From Apodospora peruviana (taxonomy: Eukaryota; Ascomycota; Sordariomycetes; Sordariales; Lasiosphaeriaceae): a stretch of 64,000 nucleotides of DNA. The position numbers were made by a program, and so were the translations under genes. The stretch spans positions 3,782,001 through 3,846,000 of the forward strand of contig JAUEDM010000002.1 of NCBI GenBank assembly GCA_033439685.1. Direction: 5' to 3'. The notes beneath the pieces are model-generated. The model did no database searches. It was not told where the DNA came from and saw nothing but the letters and a program-made list of their open reading frames with translations. This document shows positions 23,245-33,260 of this stretch, one piece after another (the stretch's first letter is position 1; each line of letters starts with the position of its first letter).

Positions 23245-23968
23245 TCAAAGTCCAGAAAGAATGAGCTGCTCAGCAATCTCCATCGGATCACCATGATCCT
23301 CTCTGGCAACATGAGGAATCTCGTAGCGATATTCAGGATACAACAGTCGGTGGAGTCCCTCCTCCTGCCTGGACAGAAATTGGAAATGGCGCTTGACCTT
23401 AGGTCCCTCGGCAAGCCAAAGGCTACCGACGATTTGCGCTATTAAGGTTAGCAAAGTTCAACAAATACGGTTGGATTTGCTTACAGACGCTTGATGCAGT
23501 CAAACCAGGATTGCCATGCATCAGCTTTGTTGTCATCCACTGTCGGTACAGAACAAAAGCGTTGCGGGGCCGCGGGACGTGGTCATCGTCATCTACATGC
23601 AATCAGAAGACGAGCATAAAGGTAAGGGAACTTGAGAACGAACCCTCGTTTTCCATGTTAGGATCCGAATCGTCATCAGAGAACTCAGCTGACTCGCGAG
23701 AAATGATGAAATAGTTCTGGCGATTGCTGTCCATCAGAACAGATGTCTGGCCTCCGTAGAGTTCCCTGCAAAACGTTAGTTATCGATCACATTCTACGCC
23801 GTGGGGTAGTGGGAGAAGAAAATGGACGTACATATAGTTGTGTGCGGCCCGCTGAGCGACCTGGTGGGAAGTGTCGGGATTGTTGCCAACAGGAACCTGT
23901 GTGATGATATTGCCGTTGTACCCAGTCGCATGGCCAGAGTTGGCGGTAACGGTCTGAGATGTGTTCAT
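23245..23968 (-). CDS. MAT1-1-3: MAT1-1-3, HMG-box mating-type protein
   Basis: DNA-binding regulator of sexual development with a MATA-type HMG box. Four exons on the minus strand: 23968-23832, 23765-23644, 23592-23485 and 23438-23245; 186 aa. The HMG box starts near residue 92: VPRPRNAFVLYRQWMTTKLM, NPGLTASSV, then after an intron SQIVGSLWLAEGPKVKRHF and LYPEYRYEI. The intron inside the box splits the serine codon of SSV|SQIV, a position often used in fungal HMG mating genes. The identity as MAT1-1-3, as opposed to MAT1-2-1, rests on its position beside MAT1-1-2 and MAT1-1-1 and on its small size. It is divergent from MAT1-1-2 with a shared 519-bp promoter. Confidence 0.88.
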
Positions 23969-24487
23969 GGTTCTTGCTGGTGAGTTCGCGAAGTGGCAGA
24001 TGATGAGTGAAGGTAAGAAAATGACAATTGATGATGAGCAATCTGTCTCCCGAATCAAGCGCAAATGACTGACTCCTTGTGCCGACGAAAAAGGAAAAGT
24101 CTCTGTGAGGAATTGCGAGGAATCGAGAGAGGGGAGAGGGGAAAGGAATGGGACCCTTTTAGGGTAGCCCAGGTAGACCGTGGGGGTGGATCTCCTGGAG
24201 GTGAAGCGAGTCTCCAGTGGTGAAGTGGAAACCAGCCCTGGTGAACGAGTGGATATCGTTGAGTGACACGCCCCTCCTTGCTCCTTCTCCCTTCGGATTG
24301 CAGGGGAACAATACTAAAGGCGACTCACCGACTAAATTCCTTTTCTAAGGTGAATGAGCTAGTTTGGGAGCAACCAATTGTGGGCAGCCAATTTACCTGC
24401 CAGTATAAAATGCAATATATTTTGCTAGACATGTTCCTATGTCTATCCTAGAACACCAAACGTACCGTATCCATCAACATCATCACC
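23969..24487. promoter_or_regulatory. bidirectional MAT1-1-3/MAT1-1-2 promoter
   Basis: 519 bp between two divergent mating-type genes. On the MAT1-1-2 side a TATA element (tataaaa) lies at 24404-24410, 78 bp before the start codon, with CCAAT boxes at 24374-24378 and 24388-24392. The spacing is that of a compact core promoter. No matching TATA was assigned on the MAT1-1-3 side. Confidence 0.6.
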
Positions 24488-26026
24488 ATGGATATGAGCA
24501 GCAATCACCTGCTTCCGGAGCCAGGTATGATTTTTGCCCCGTGCAGCAACGTTAGGCAGTTATGTGCTAACGATGTCTTTTGCAGGTGGAGCGAACCACG
24601 AGCATGAACCACCGCTTGCTTACCCCAATGGGGGTCAAACGGTAGAGCAAGTCTCTGAAGCTGACGGCACTCCTTCCCCGACCGAGATTACTGTCCCAGG
24701 AGCGGAGGATGAGGCAACCGATGAGAATGGAGAACAAGCCGTTGATCAGGATGAGGTATTTGAGAAGATCTAAATGAGATATATGTGTTAGAAAATAAGG
24801 CTAACGAGGCATCACCCTTATAGATGTTGCTAGGCCTGCAAGCTCCTTTTGTTAGAGAGCCTATCGCCAAACAGCTTGAGGAGTTTGAAAAGTGTGTGGA
24901 TGAAATTCTCCAGAAAACAATTGTCTTGTTTTGGGTGAAGGGCAAAGTCACACAACCGGAAACCATTACGAGAGCCGCCAAGAAACTCGAGCAGGCATCC
25001 AACGCCATCTTGGAATACCTGGAGTTCATGAAGGGCAAGACTGGCCTGGACTCGGGTGGTGACCCTGCATTGGAGGCCGATGCAAAGTATGGTCTATTCT
25101 GGGCTCACCATATCGAAAATGTCTTTGCGTTGCGATATATGAAGCTGGACGGACCGCACAAAGCACTCGGATTGGATATCAAAACCGATGTCAAAGCTCG
25201 TGGCGGTAGTCAGATCTATCGCAGGCCGAATGGATTGTGGGCCACACTACGCACCGCGCATCCACTCCTTCAAGTTCCTGGAACCCCATGGCATAAGTTT
25301 TTTGCGAACATTATCAACGAGAAAGACGCTCGGTCTATGATACCTGATAAAGGACCACGACACGAAGGCTTCAAGGTCATTACAACCTCAACTTCATCCT
25401 TCATCCGCAGGGCATTCCAGAAATCTTATTCTGCATACAGAGAAATCTATATTGATGTAGGTAACCTCTATGCGTCTGGCTAACCATAATGCTAACGGAG
25501 TTGATAGGCTAGCAACGGAATCATTCAGGACGAGGATGACCTATTCGAGGACGGATTCGGGGAGGCCGAGGTGAGAACTATTCGCGTCCCGGTAAAGATA
25601 TACGCTAACAAACTTAGACTAATCTGCTTGCTCTTGCATATGAGGTGCTGGGATATATGCCCCGTGACGAGCCGCCTCATGGGCCTCCACGGAGGTTCTA
25701 CCCCGAGTCCGAAAACTTGGTAAGAGTCTTTGCGTTCCCAGTGCTCAAACCGATAGATGCTAACAGCATATTTTATGAAGAAAACACACGAGATTCGCCA
25801 GGACAGTTTCAATGATAAGAACTGGAAAGCCACACAAGTTGACAACATTGTGGCATCCGGAAACGAAAGGAACTCGTACCATACTTTCAACCGTGTTAAG
25901 ATGCATATCGCGGAACATGCCCATAAGGAGCGTGATAATATCAAACATCTCAAGGAGACAGGTGAATACGATGACATTGTTGCTAATCCGGGCAACTACT
26001 TTGAGTATTGGGAGGAATATGAGTAG
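24488..26026 (+). CDS. MAT1-1-2: MAT1-1-2 mating-type protein
   Basis: Mating-type protein needed for fertility in several Sordariomycetes; it has no classical DNA-binding domain (family knowledge). Six exons: 24488-24524, 24586-24755, 24824-25456, 25508-25570, 25618-25719 and 25781-26026; 416 aa. The N-terminal 70 residues are acidic and Ser/Pro-poor in structure. The core runs MLLGLQAPFVREPIAKQLEE, then LGLDIKTDVKARGGSQIYRR, HPLLQVPGTPWHKFFANI and SSFIRRAFQKSYSAYREIYI. All five introns have GT...AG ends, and several show CTAAC branch points. The last one uses an AAG acceptor 17-20 bp after CTAAC, because the nearer CAG would cause a frameshift. Assignment combines the sequence character with its position between the alpha-box and HMG genes. 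Confidence 0.82.
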
Positions 26027-27060
26027 GTGTTTTTGGGTTTGTGGCAGAGCATCATGGGACCCGTCTCAGACGGGCAGGAGCAAAATCCATAGATTGACAA
26101 CAAGGTATATTTGGGACGAAGCCGTGCAACCAGTTACTTATATACTACGGCAGACACCCATAGAGCAAGGAGCGCAGGTCACTACCATAAGTTGATAGAC
26201 CAAACCTTTACAGTACGCAACTAGATATGTGTTCGTACATAAGTGATGTATGGCCCGTCGTCAGGATAAGCAGCTTGGCTCCATGTCTTGACGCTAATGC
26301 AAAAACAAAAGCCAAGATGCCCGTTTAGCCGCAGAATGCAACCCAGGAACCGGGTGCATGCCGGCATGTCGCCCCTCCCATCTACCCACTAGTCCCAAAG
26401 TGGTATCTAGAGTGAAAAGCCAATGACCGGTCCTAGGTATGAAATTGTCCGTTCCTAGGACTTGGTGTGTTGTCTTGAAGATATCTCACCTTGCTTTTCC
26501 CCCATGACCTTGTTGAGTTGGAGTAGGATCAGGTAGAAATAGGGTACACATATTATGGGTTTATTTGTCTGTTGTTGTTCTTGTTACTAGGTACTGTGCA
26601 ACGCTAAGAGTCTGCCTTTTTCATCAATCTACGGATATCAACCTGTAGATTGGGAACGAGCCCCCTCCGAGCTTAGAGCATAAATGCGGCAGGGAAACGG
26701 GTACCGTGCAGCCGATGAAGAAAATTAAGAGGTAAGCAGGCCTCATTTCATGTGAAATCTGATATCGGGGGTAGAGAATGCATGCTTCCGGGGTTTGCGG
26801 TGAATGGCACGGCCAAAGCATCAGAAATCTTAAATTAGCGAAGGTTTGAGATAATGTGTGTACCACGGCCCTATTATCTTGTGCAACCCGGATCTTCTTA
26901 ACCGCCATACCCACATTCCCGATTTGTTCTTGTACCATAAACCTCATCTCAAACAAAAGTTATCGTTATGGAGCCGGCGCGGCCATCTATCTTCAAGTGC
27001 CCGGTCGTTATATTCCTTGTTCCTTGCGAGAATTGTGGGAAGCTGCCAATAATGTATGCC
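26027..27060. other. convergent spacer MAT1-1-2/MAT1-1-1
   Basis: About 1 kb between the 3' ends of MAT1-1-2 and MAT1-1-1. Short open frames (for example 26624-26956 minus) have no family features. No additional MAT gene (such as MAT1-1-4 and later numbers) is supported here. Confidence 0.5.
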
Positions 27061-28152
27061 CTAAAGACCAGCATTAAACTCGATATCAGGGTCCTGCCAG
27101 TGGGTTAAATTCCCGTAGTCTATTGTGGAGTCAGCATGTTGCCGTATTCAGTTGGTTCTCTTAACTGAGACATCTTACCAGCCACTGAGCCGTCGACTGG
27201 CAAGCTCATGTCAACGAAATCGTTCGTATAGTCAGCGCCGCAGGTTTCCGAATGCTCGAGACTTTCGGTAACTAGGATTGCTCCAAGCATGGTATCGATG
27301 TTGGCACTGCGCAGAGCAAAAAATGTCTCTGTATCAACGACGTTGCTATTGTGCGCGTACTTCGGCAGATCCGCATAGAGGAGTTCATGGATGTCATTGA
27401 CACCATGAACTTGGGTCTTCCCAATACTGGGAAGACCCTGAGGAACACTCAGGGCCGTTGCCATTGCAACATTTGGTTCCCCGTTGACGAGGGACTTGAC
27501 TCCCATTGCCCGGTCTACCAAGCCCAAAGCGACAGTTGGATGCGTCGTCATGCATATGACATCGAATCTGGGATCTGATAACTTGGCGACGATGGGCCGA
27601 GGATCGACGACTGGAAGACCACTGGATAGACACTGCTTGAAGAGGCCTAGTCCATTCATTGGCTGGAGGCGGTTCTGGATAGTGGGCGATGCAATGCGAA
27701 ACAATGTGTTGGTACCATCCTTCGAACGCACAAACTGCCAGCCAAGAGCAGCCATGTACTTGTCTCGCGCAACTATTCCAAGATGAGCAGAAGCAGAATT
27801 GATCCAGTCCTTGAACGAGATGTTCTCATGGTTCAGGGATGTTCGAATCGTAGAATAGACCGCGCACATGAAGTCCCATTCGTTGTGGAACGGGTCCTGT
27901 CTCCAGAGTTTCGTCAACAATGGCGACCGCCCTCTTTGCGGAAATTGAGAGAAGAGGGAGGAGTAGTACGCTAAGGTCAATCAGCAATGCGCTCGTCACA
28001 CTTCAAGTGTGGTATATTGTACCTCGGAAGCCCATGAATCCATTGACCTTTTTTTTGGCAGAAATTTGATCACCATTATTCGGCGACATTGTATTTGAAA
28101 CTCTGTTATCTGTCTTGCGATCACTATTTTGAGACTTTGTGAAAGAACTCAT
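27061..28152 (-). CDS. MAT1-1-1: MAT1-1-1, alpha-box mating-type protein
   Basis: Transcription factor that defines the MAT1-1 mating type. Three exons on the minus strand: 28152-28023, 27970-27179 and 27119-27061; 326 aa. The alpha box starts near residue 33 with KKKVNGFMGFR and continues after the first intron as AYYSSLFSQFPQRGRSPLL, DPFHNEWDFMCAVYSTIR and GIVARDKYMAALGW, all diagnostic. The intron splits FR|AYY inside the box, where MAT1-1-1 genes commonly carry one. A second intron (GTAAGA donor, CTGAC branch, ATAG acceptor) leads to a short last exon DYGNLTHWQDPD; reading through it would instead give a stop at 27120. The start is the first ATG of a continuous frame; a second ATG 21 codons on (MSPNNGD) could also serve. 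Confidence 0.93.
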
Positions 28153-29059
28153 GATCTACTTTGGGTCAGATATTGATACAACACCATGAATAGCTTACTC
28201 ACATGCGTGCATAAGTGACGTGCTATACTGACTCGCTAGTTGATATCTCGAAGGCTTCGAGATTTGAGAACTTAAATTCCGGAAACACGATGACAGAGAG
28301 GGATACTCAAAGTGTTCGTTCGGTCGTAAGAAAAAATGTCCCGCCCGAGTTTTGTGGCAATTGGGAACAAAGAAACCATCATATTCCTGTCATCGGAGGG
28401 CCCACATTCGTGCTTTGTTTGTCTCGACGGTTGAAGCACCGAATCGGGCGCGTATCTTGCCCCCGGGCCCTGCTATGGTATGTTTGCAAAACTGACATGA
28501 CCGCACTTCTAAGATTGTCCCCTGCCCCTGGGTCTCTCCGTGAAGGTATTTGGTGGTAGTCATTGCTTCTGGGGGGGTAAGTAGGTCCAGATGCAAGGTG
28601 CAGAGAGTACTAGACTTAGGAGCGAAAATCAATCAAGATACCATCGAAACACGACCGCTAGCGCCAAGAAGGTCGGCCAGGGTCTCGCTGACGCCCGTTC
28701 AAGGTTCCCAGGCCGTCCTCCTCCCATCAAAAGCACGTTTCTAGGGCAGAAATCGCATGAAACCCGTCTTTGGAACGAATACCGTCCAAAAGATTGATTC
28801 AAAATCGATGTTGGTAGGTGTAAAAGCAACCGGGGCTTCAACAGCTTTGTTTTGAAACATTTCCGATCCCCTTCCGCCATCAAAATCAAATACAAGCTAG
28901 AGTGCCGGAGACGACACAGAAACACTCACCAGAGTCAAGAATGAGCAATCAAGTGATCCAATACGAATAGTAGCCAGTTTTAAAGGGTTATTGACCTCCC
29001 CTCTCCCTGTTTTTGGACTTCTCTAACCGGCTTCCTGCCATGGTAGCATGCTAGACAAC
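28153..29059. other. promoter side of MAT1-1-1, no further gene
   Basis: Contains the MAT1-1-1 promoter region. Short open frames up to 114 codons lack domains. SLA2, often found here in other species, is not present. Confidence 0.5.
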
Positions 29060-29820
29060 CGATGAACGCTCAAGGTCCGGCCCCGAGACCGGGTTTGACC
29101 ACTCAATTGACAAACACGCAGCGTAACACGAAGCCAAAGGTCTACTGCCCCACCAGGGCTTGTTTCACCCATTCTCGACCGTCCTCCTTCACCGACAGCA
29201 CGTCGATGAGCCGGAACCATCCCGCGAGCCGAGACCGATGACGAAATGTGAACAAACACGACGATCCTAAGCAGGAGCAGAACTTACCTCCTATCTCGAC
29301 TTGCCCTCCCTCCTTACATCAGACCGAGCCATCATGAGAGCCGAGACCAAAGACGAAATTCGAACCAACACGACAATCCTAAACCAGAACAGACCAAAAC
29401 CTCCTATCCCGACCTCCTCCGTCCTTCCATCATCCGTATTCCACTGCTGGCCGGAACCATCGAGAGAGCCGAGACCGATGACAGTATCCGAATGAACACG
29501 ATGATTCTAAGCAGCAACACACCGAAATCTCCCATCTCGACCTGTTCTCCCTCCTTCCGTCATCCATAGTCCGCCTTTGAGCCCGAGCCATCCCGAGAGC
29601 CGAGACCGATCACGAAATCCTACCGAACACGACAATTCGAAGCAGGGACAGGCCTCAATTCTCCCATCTCGACCTGTCCTCCCTCCTTCCGTCATTCATA
29701 ACAGGCCGCTGGCCCCGAATCCATTGTGAGGGTCGAGGCCGCCGTAGGATCCCTGGCGAACACGACAAACACAAGCAGCTGCAGATTCACAGGCCATTTC
29801 AAAGTACCTCCGTTTTCTTT
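29060..29820. repeat. degenerate satellite array, period about 130 bp
   Basis: A conserved anchor gagcCGAGACC(g)ATGACgaaa recurs near 29085, 29231, 29343, 29471, 29602 and, weaker, 29735 (spacing 146, 112, 128, 131, 133). Between anchors come gaacacgacgatccta, then agcag, then tctcccatctcgacctg and ctccctccttccgtcat in the same order. The copies differ by many substitutions and small indels, so the array is old. Read on the minus strand each unit gives an MTEGGRTGRDGR-like phrase, but stops interrupt it. Confidence 0.8.
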
Positions 29821-31678
29821 CCATCATGAATAACAACTCAACAGGCTTGAATACATCTATACAAATGCCCGCAAGTGTTCTGCTTCGATGGGGAGACGCT
29901 CCTCCTCTTGCAGTTTGGGTCAATGTAGAGGGGTGACATCCAGTTGGAGGACTTGGCCGTGGATTTCTGGGTTCTCCCCCGTGCACGGAGCGGCACTCCG
30001 TTTCGCTACGCGCTGTACATGCTGCTGTTGCAGGGCTTCCGGCATCTGCAGGGTATAAAGACAGTAGAGCATTTTTTCTGTCGGCGGGATAGTGCCGCAT
30101 TCGCGGACATTTTACAATGGTCGACCGGTGTGGATGGTGAATGGTGCCAGGTCGGGGAAGCATCCATATGGCTATCGGCGCTGCAATTTGGACGCATGAG
30201 GACGACCCTGAGCCGGTTCAGGAGAGTAAGAATTTCTGGTAATTACAGGTAAGCTTCAGGAAATACCTCAGCTATCTTACCTTATCTAGCATTTTGTAGT
30301 ACATTGTATAGGTAGGTAGCAATCTCAGAGGGGTATGACTTACATAGGTGCCTACCTACCTAGGTCGTCTTCCTCAGAGACGCAAACACAATAATCCAAT
30401 ACTGCTCACGCGCGTCATGAGAAACGTGGGGCGGGGTATCAGAAGAGATACGGACGGGTCATATTTTTTGGGAGGCTGAGTCCGAGATACACATAGCGAG
30501 ATAATCACCAAGCGTAGCCCCTTCCATTCTATAGACAAGGTAGCGCATGATTAGCCTGCACTCTCAACCGCACTTTATCGGAGTTTGACACTACCTCATC
30601 CGACGACAAACTAATCGCGACGTCTAATATTTTACTAAGTTTGTCTGACGCATTTCCTTGCTCGGCAAAGACCGCAATTTTGCCACGACCTTACTCACAA
30701 TACAGCCGCACACATTGTCGCACGTCATGTCAAAACCTATCGTCCGTCGGCTTTGCTTTCATGACAATGGGGATTCGGGCAACCTTTCGCCAGATCTGCC
30801 GCTGATTTTGACCAACCCGAGATCTTGAGAAACATACAGGTTAGGGGGCAAGAGATTTTAGCCACATATATCAAAGCGACCTCAGAGGCAAATCCTCAGA
30901 TGCCGACATGATATTAATTTTCGTTCCCCTCTCCAAACCAGCTCCTTAAATATCTCGAGGTCAAGTCCCAGAACTGACAATCGCCGGACCATACAGACCA
31001 CCTCTCCAGCGAGAATTCCTTCCCCTACTCGACTGGAGAAAATACCCCGGATAGAGAAACCATGGGTGCTCTGACTTCGCTCATTCACTCGTACATCCGC
31101 GAGATCTACGCCGAGCGGCGAGAACCGGAGCGCCGCCGCCGAGTCCGCAGCTAAGATGCGAGAAGAGACCGACTACTCTGCTTTATAATCTTCGAGTTCC
31201 AACCCGAGGGGAACCAAGTTTCTGGTAACGACACACGCAGTCGCTCCGGCAGCGCGCGGCATATATCGGGTATATCGACGGTCTTCATAAGAGCGGGTGG
31301 ACCAGTAGCGGCCGGCCTAACGATTGATAGTGTCTGATGTTAAGGGGAATAAACCCGATAACACGGCGGAGCTGCATGATATTGAGGAGAGGCTGCCTGA
31401 TCTGGGGTATTTATAGTGGGTGGAGGAGGAAACTAGTCGAGCGATGAGCACAAAGCGCCGTCTCGTAGGAGATCAATGTGATAGCGGTGTTGAAAAGTGA
31501 ACCTCTGCCCATTAAAACAACGTACTCTCTTCCACCACATACACAGGGGCTGGGTATCTACAGCATCCCAATGGCCATCGTCCTCTCACTCTTAACCCTT
31601 CCACACCCTACTCCTCCGTCTCAAACACCAAATGCCCCGTCTCCTACTCCGTCTCCTCATCCACAACCACGCCTTAAC
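29821..31678. other. gene-poor stretch with one small open frame
   Basis: Mostly non-coding by eye. A 30-codon frame at 31062-31154 (+), MGALTSLIHSYIREIYAERR then an Arg-rich end, has a favourable start context (gaaaccatggg) but no known family. An inverted pair of taggtaggta and tacctaccta lies near 30310-30362. Confidence 0.4.
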
Positions 31679-32305
31679 TTACAGCTCTACCCACTTTAAA
31701 AACCTCATAGCCGCCGCGTCAAGAAATTCGTGACTCGGCCCATAACTTTCATACCCGTTAGAACCTCCATCCTTCCCTGTTGAAGACGTCCCAGGCACGA
31801 CAAAACGGCATACCGCTAATATGATAGCTAAGTTTCCGCCCGCTAGGACCATATTGCCTAGGAGCTTCACCCATACGAGGATAATTAGCATAGTGGCCAA
31901 GATGATAGACGCGATAAGGGAGATAAGTATGGCGAGTACAGAAGTATTGGAGAGTTTCGCGGACATGGCGGTCTTCGCCAGGGTGGGAGGGGGCTGTGTG
32001 GTCCCAGGTTCTGGGACACAGGTGTCCGCCAAATCATCTAAACTACGTGAGCAAGGCGTGAGCAAGGTGGGGAGGGGTGATGTAGATGAATGGGGGTTCG
32101 TGAGGGCAACTTTAGTGTAAAACAATACTACGTGTAAAACCTCCGTTTCACCGTCATATCCGATCCCAAGCGAAACCCCATTATAAACACTGATGTAGAG
32201 TAAAGAATCATTGAATATCGAGGCTTGGCAAGCACAAACGACTCCAGACGTTAAATAGAGATTATTACGAGCTTTTCTGCCCTCTTTCATCCACCCCTGA
32301 CACAC
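31679..32305 (-). CDS. hypothetical protein with two membrane segments, uncertain
   Basis: A 208-codon open frame. After an N-terminal segment, RNNLYLTSGVVCACQASIF, and a Ser/Pro-rich linker comes a hydrophobic block LAILISLIASIILATMLII and LLGNMVLAGGNLAIILAV, enough for two membrane helices. The N-terminal segment is repeated in degraded form upstream (see the duplication at 32130-32530), so the gene may once have been longer. No family is recognised. It may be a relic. Confidence 0.3.
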   Translation of the reverse strand: MCQGWMKEGRKARNNLYLTSGVVCACQASIFNDSLLYISVYNGVSLGIGYDGETEVLHVVLFYTKVALTNPHSSTSPLPTLLTPCSRSLDDLADTCVPEPGTTQPPPTLAKTAMSAKLSNTSVLAILISLIASIILATMLIILVWVKLLGNMVLAGGNLAIILAVCRFVVPGTSSTGKDGGSNGYESYGPSHEFLDAAAMRFLKWVEL

Positions 32306-32530
32306 TACATGTACCGAGTCAAAAATTCTTCTTGGGAGCTAGCAAAACCCGTCTCATTGGCCATGTATATCACTACAATTTCCTTGTAACCTCCGTTCCA
32401 CGGCCATATCACGATCTCAAGGCCTGAAACTACTATGTAGCCCGAGGAAAAGCACAGGATCAACGAGTTCCCAAGCCTGAAAAGCACCAAGCAGCCCAGA
32501 GCCCAAATAAAGGCTATTACGAGCTTTTAT
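32130..32530. repeat. tandem duplication, about 245-bp unit
   Basis: acctccgtttcaccgtcatatc at 32139 recurs as acctccgttccacggccatatc at 32389, and ttacgagcttttc at 32275 recurs as ttacgagctttta at 32517. Intervening sequence aligns with many changes. On the minus strand both copies encode a KARN(N/S)LYL(T/G)SG phrase; the upstream copy then meets a stop, while the downstream copy stays open. Confidence 0.7.
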
Positions 32531-32840
32531 ATCACCCTTCCTCCGTCGACAGCAAGCTCCCGAGTCCCAGAGACGCCACAAGAGTCAAAAAGGCGACCAC
32601 AATCGACAAACCAGGAGAACGAGTGAGCTTAAACAGCCATATACGATCGATTCTACCGCTTTCCTCCCTCAATAGCGGCCTTCCGAGTCCCAAACCCACC
32701 GCGAGAGCCGAAACCCAAGTCTACAATTGACCAAATACGGAAACGAGCGAGGTACGACGAACCTCAGGCCTTGATAACCCCTCCTTCGCCCGAATTTTCC
32801 CTCCGTACCTCGACCGATAGCACGTTAGCGAGACGGGCCG
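32530..32840. repeat. outlying copies of the 130-bp satellite
   Basis: Blocks such as ctccgtcgacagcaagctcccgag near 32540, gcgagagccgaaacccaag near 32701 and ctccgtacctcgaccgatagcac near 32801 match the order of motifs in the 29-kb array, with a spacing of about 130 bp. They are more diverged than the main array. Confidence 0.5.
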
Positions 32841-32944
32841 ACGCTTGAAACATGTTGCAACATTTATAATTGAGGGAAAGAGGAGGATTTACCATACTGT
32901 AAGGTGCCGAAAGGAGGGGAGGGGCTACAATAGGTTCGTGGCTG

Positions 32945-33260
32945 TTCTACGGGTTCGTCCACATCTCTCCAGCTTGTGCTGGTAAGGGAGGACGCATCTC
33001 CGAGCAGTTTTTGGCCTCCTGTGGCTCTCCAGCGCGTGCTGGTGGAACAGAACACAGGTTTGTAAGGCTCAAGGCATGTCTGCTTCTCTCCTGTGCGTTC
33101 TGGATGGTTAGGACGTCCTGGATATCCTTCAAAGGCGTCTGTCTCCCTCCATTATGTGCTAGGTGCCGAGGAGATAGAATTCACTTGGAGAACAACCAGT
33201 GTGACCTAGCCCTCCAGCAGACGCCGGAGAGGTAGAGGAGCTTGTGGAACGGCCTTAGAC
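32945..33260. repeat. five diverged 60-bp tandem units
   Basis: The motif ctctccagc(t/g)(t/c)gtgctgg starts at 32965 and 33025, then appears as ctctcctgtgcgttctgg at 33086, ccctccattatgtgctagg at 33145 and ccctccagcagacgcc at 33211. Spacing is 60, 61, 59 and 66 bp, so the register is well kept although the sequence has drifted. Confidence 0.7.

Larger units (their letters stand above)
23245..28152. other. complete MAT1-1 mating-type locus
   Basis: Three mating-type genes lie together: MAT1-1-3 (-), MAT1-1-2 (+) and MAT1-1-1 (-), so the first two diverge and the last two converge. All three have continuous spliced frames. No MAT1-2-1 gene is seen in the window. SLA2, APN2 and COX13, the usual neighbours in Sordariomycetes, are not recognisable on either side. 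Confidence 0.9.

Noticed and set aside
23245..23968. HMG gene read as MAT1-2-1
   Set aside because: It lies next to MAT1-1-2 and MAT1-1-1 and is short (186 aa), which fits MAT1-1-3. A domain phylogeny would settle it.
25757..25780. Use of the nearer CAG acceptor in the last MAT1-1-2 intron
   Set aside because: It gives a frame that stops after three codons; the AAG acceptor 17-20 bp after CTAAC keeps an 82-codon final exon open.
28153..29059. SLA2 3' end expected beside MAT1-1-1
   Set aside because: None of the open frames on either strand resembles the ANTH, coiled-coil or talin-like regions of Sla2.
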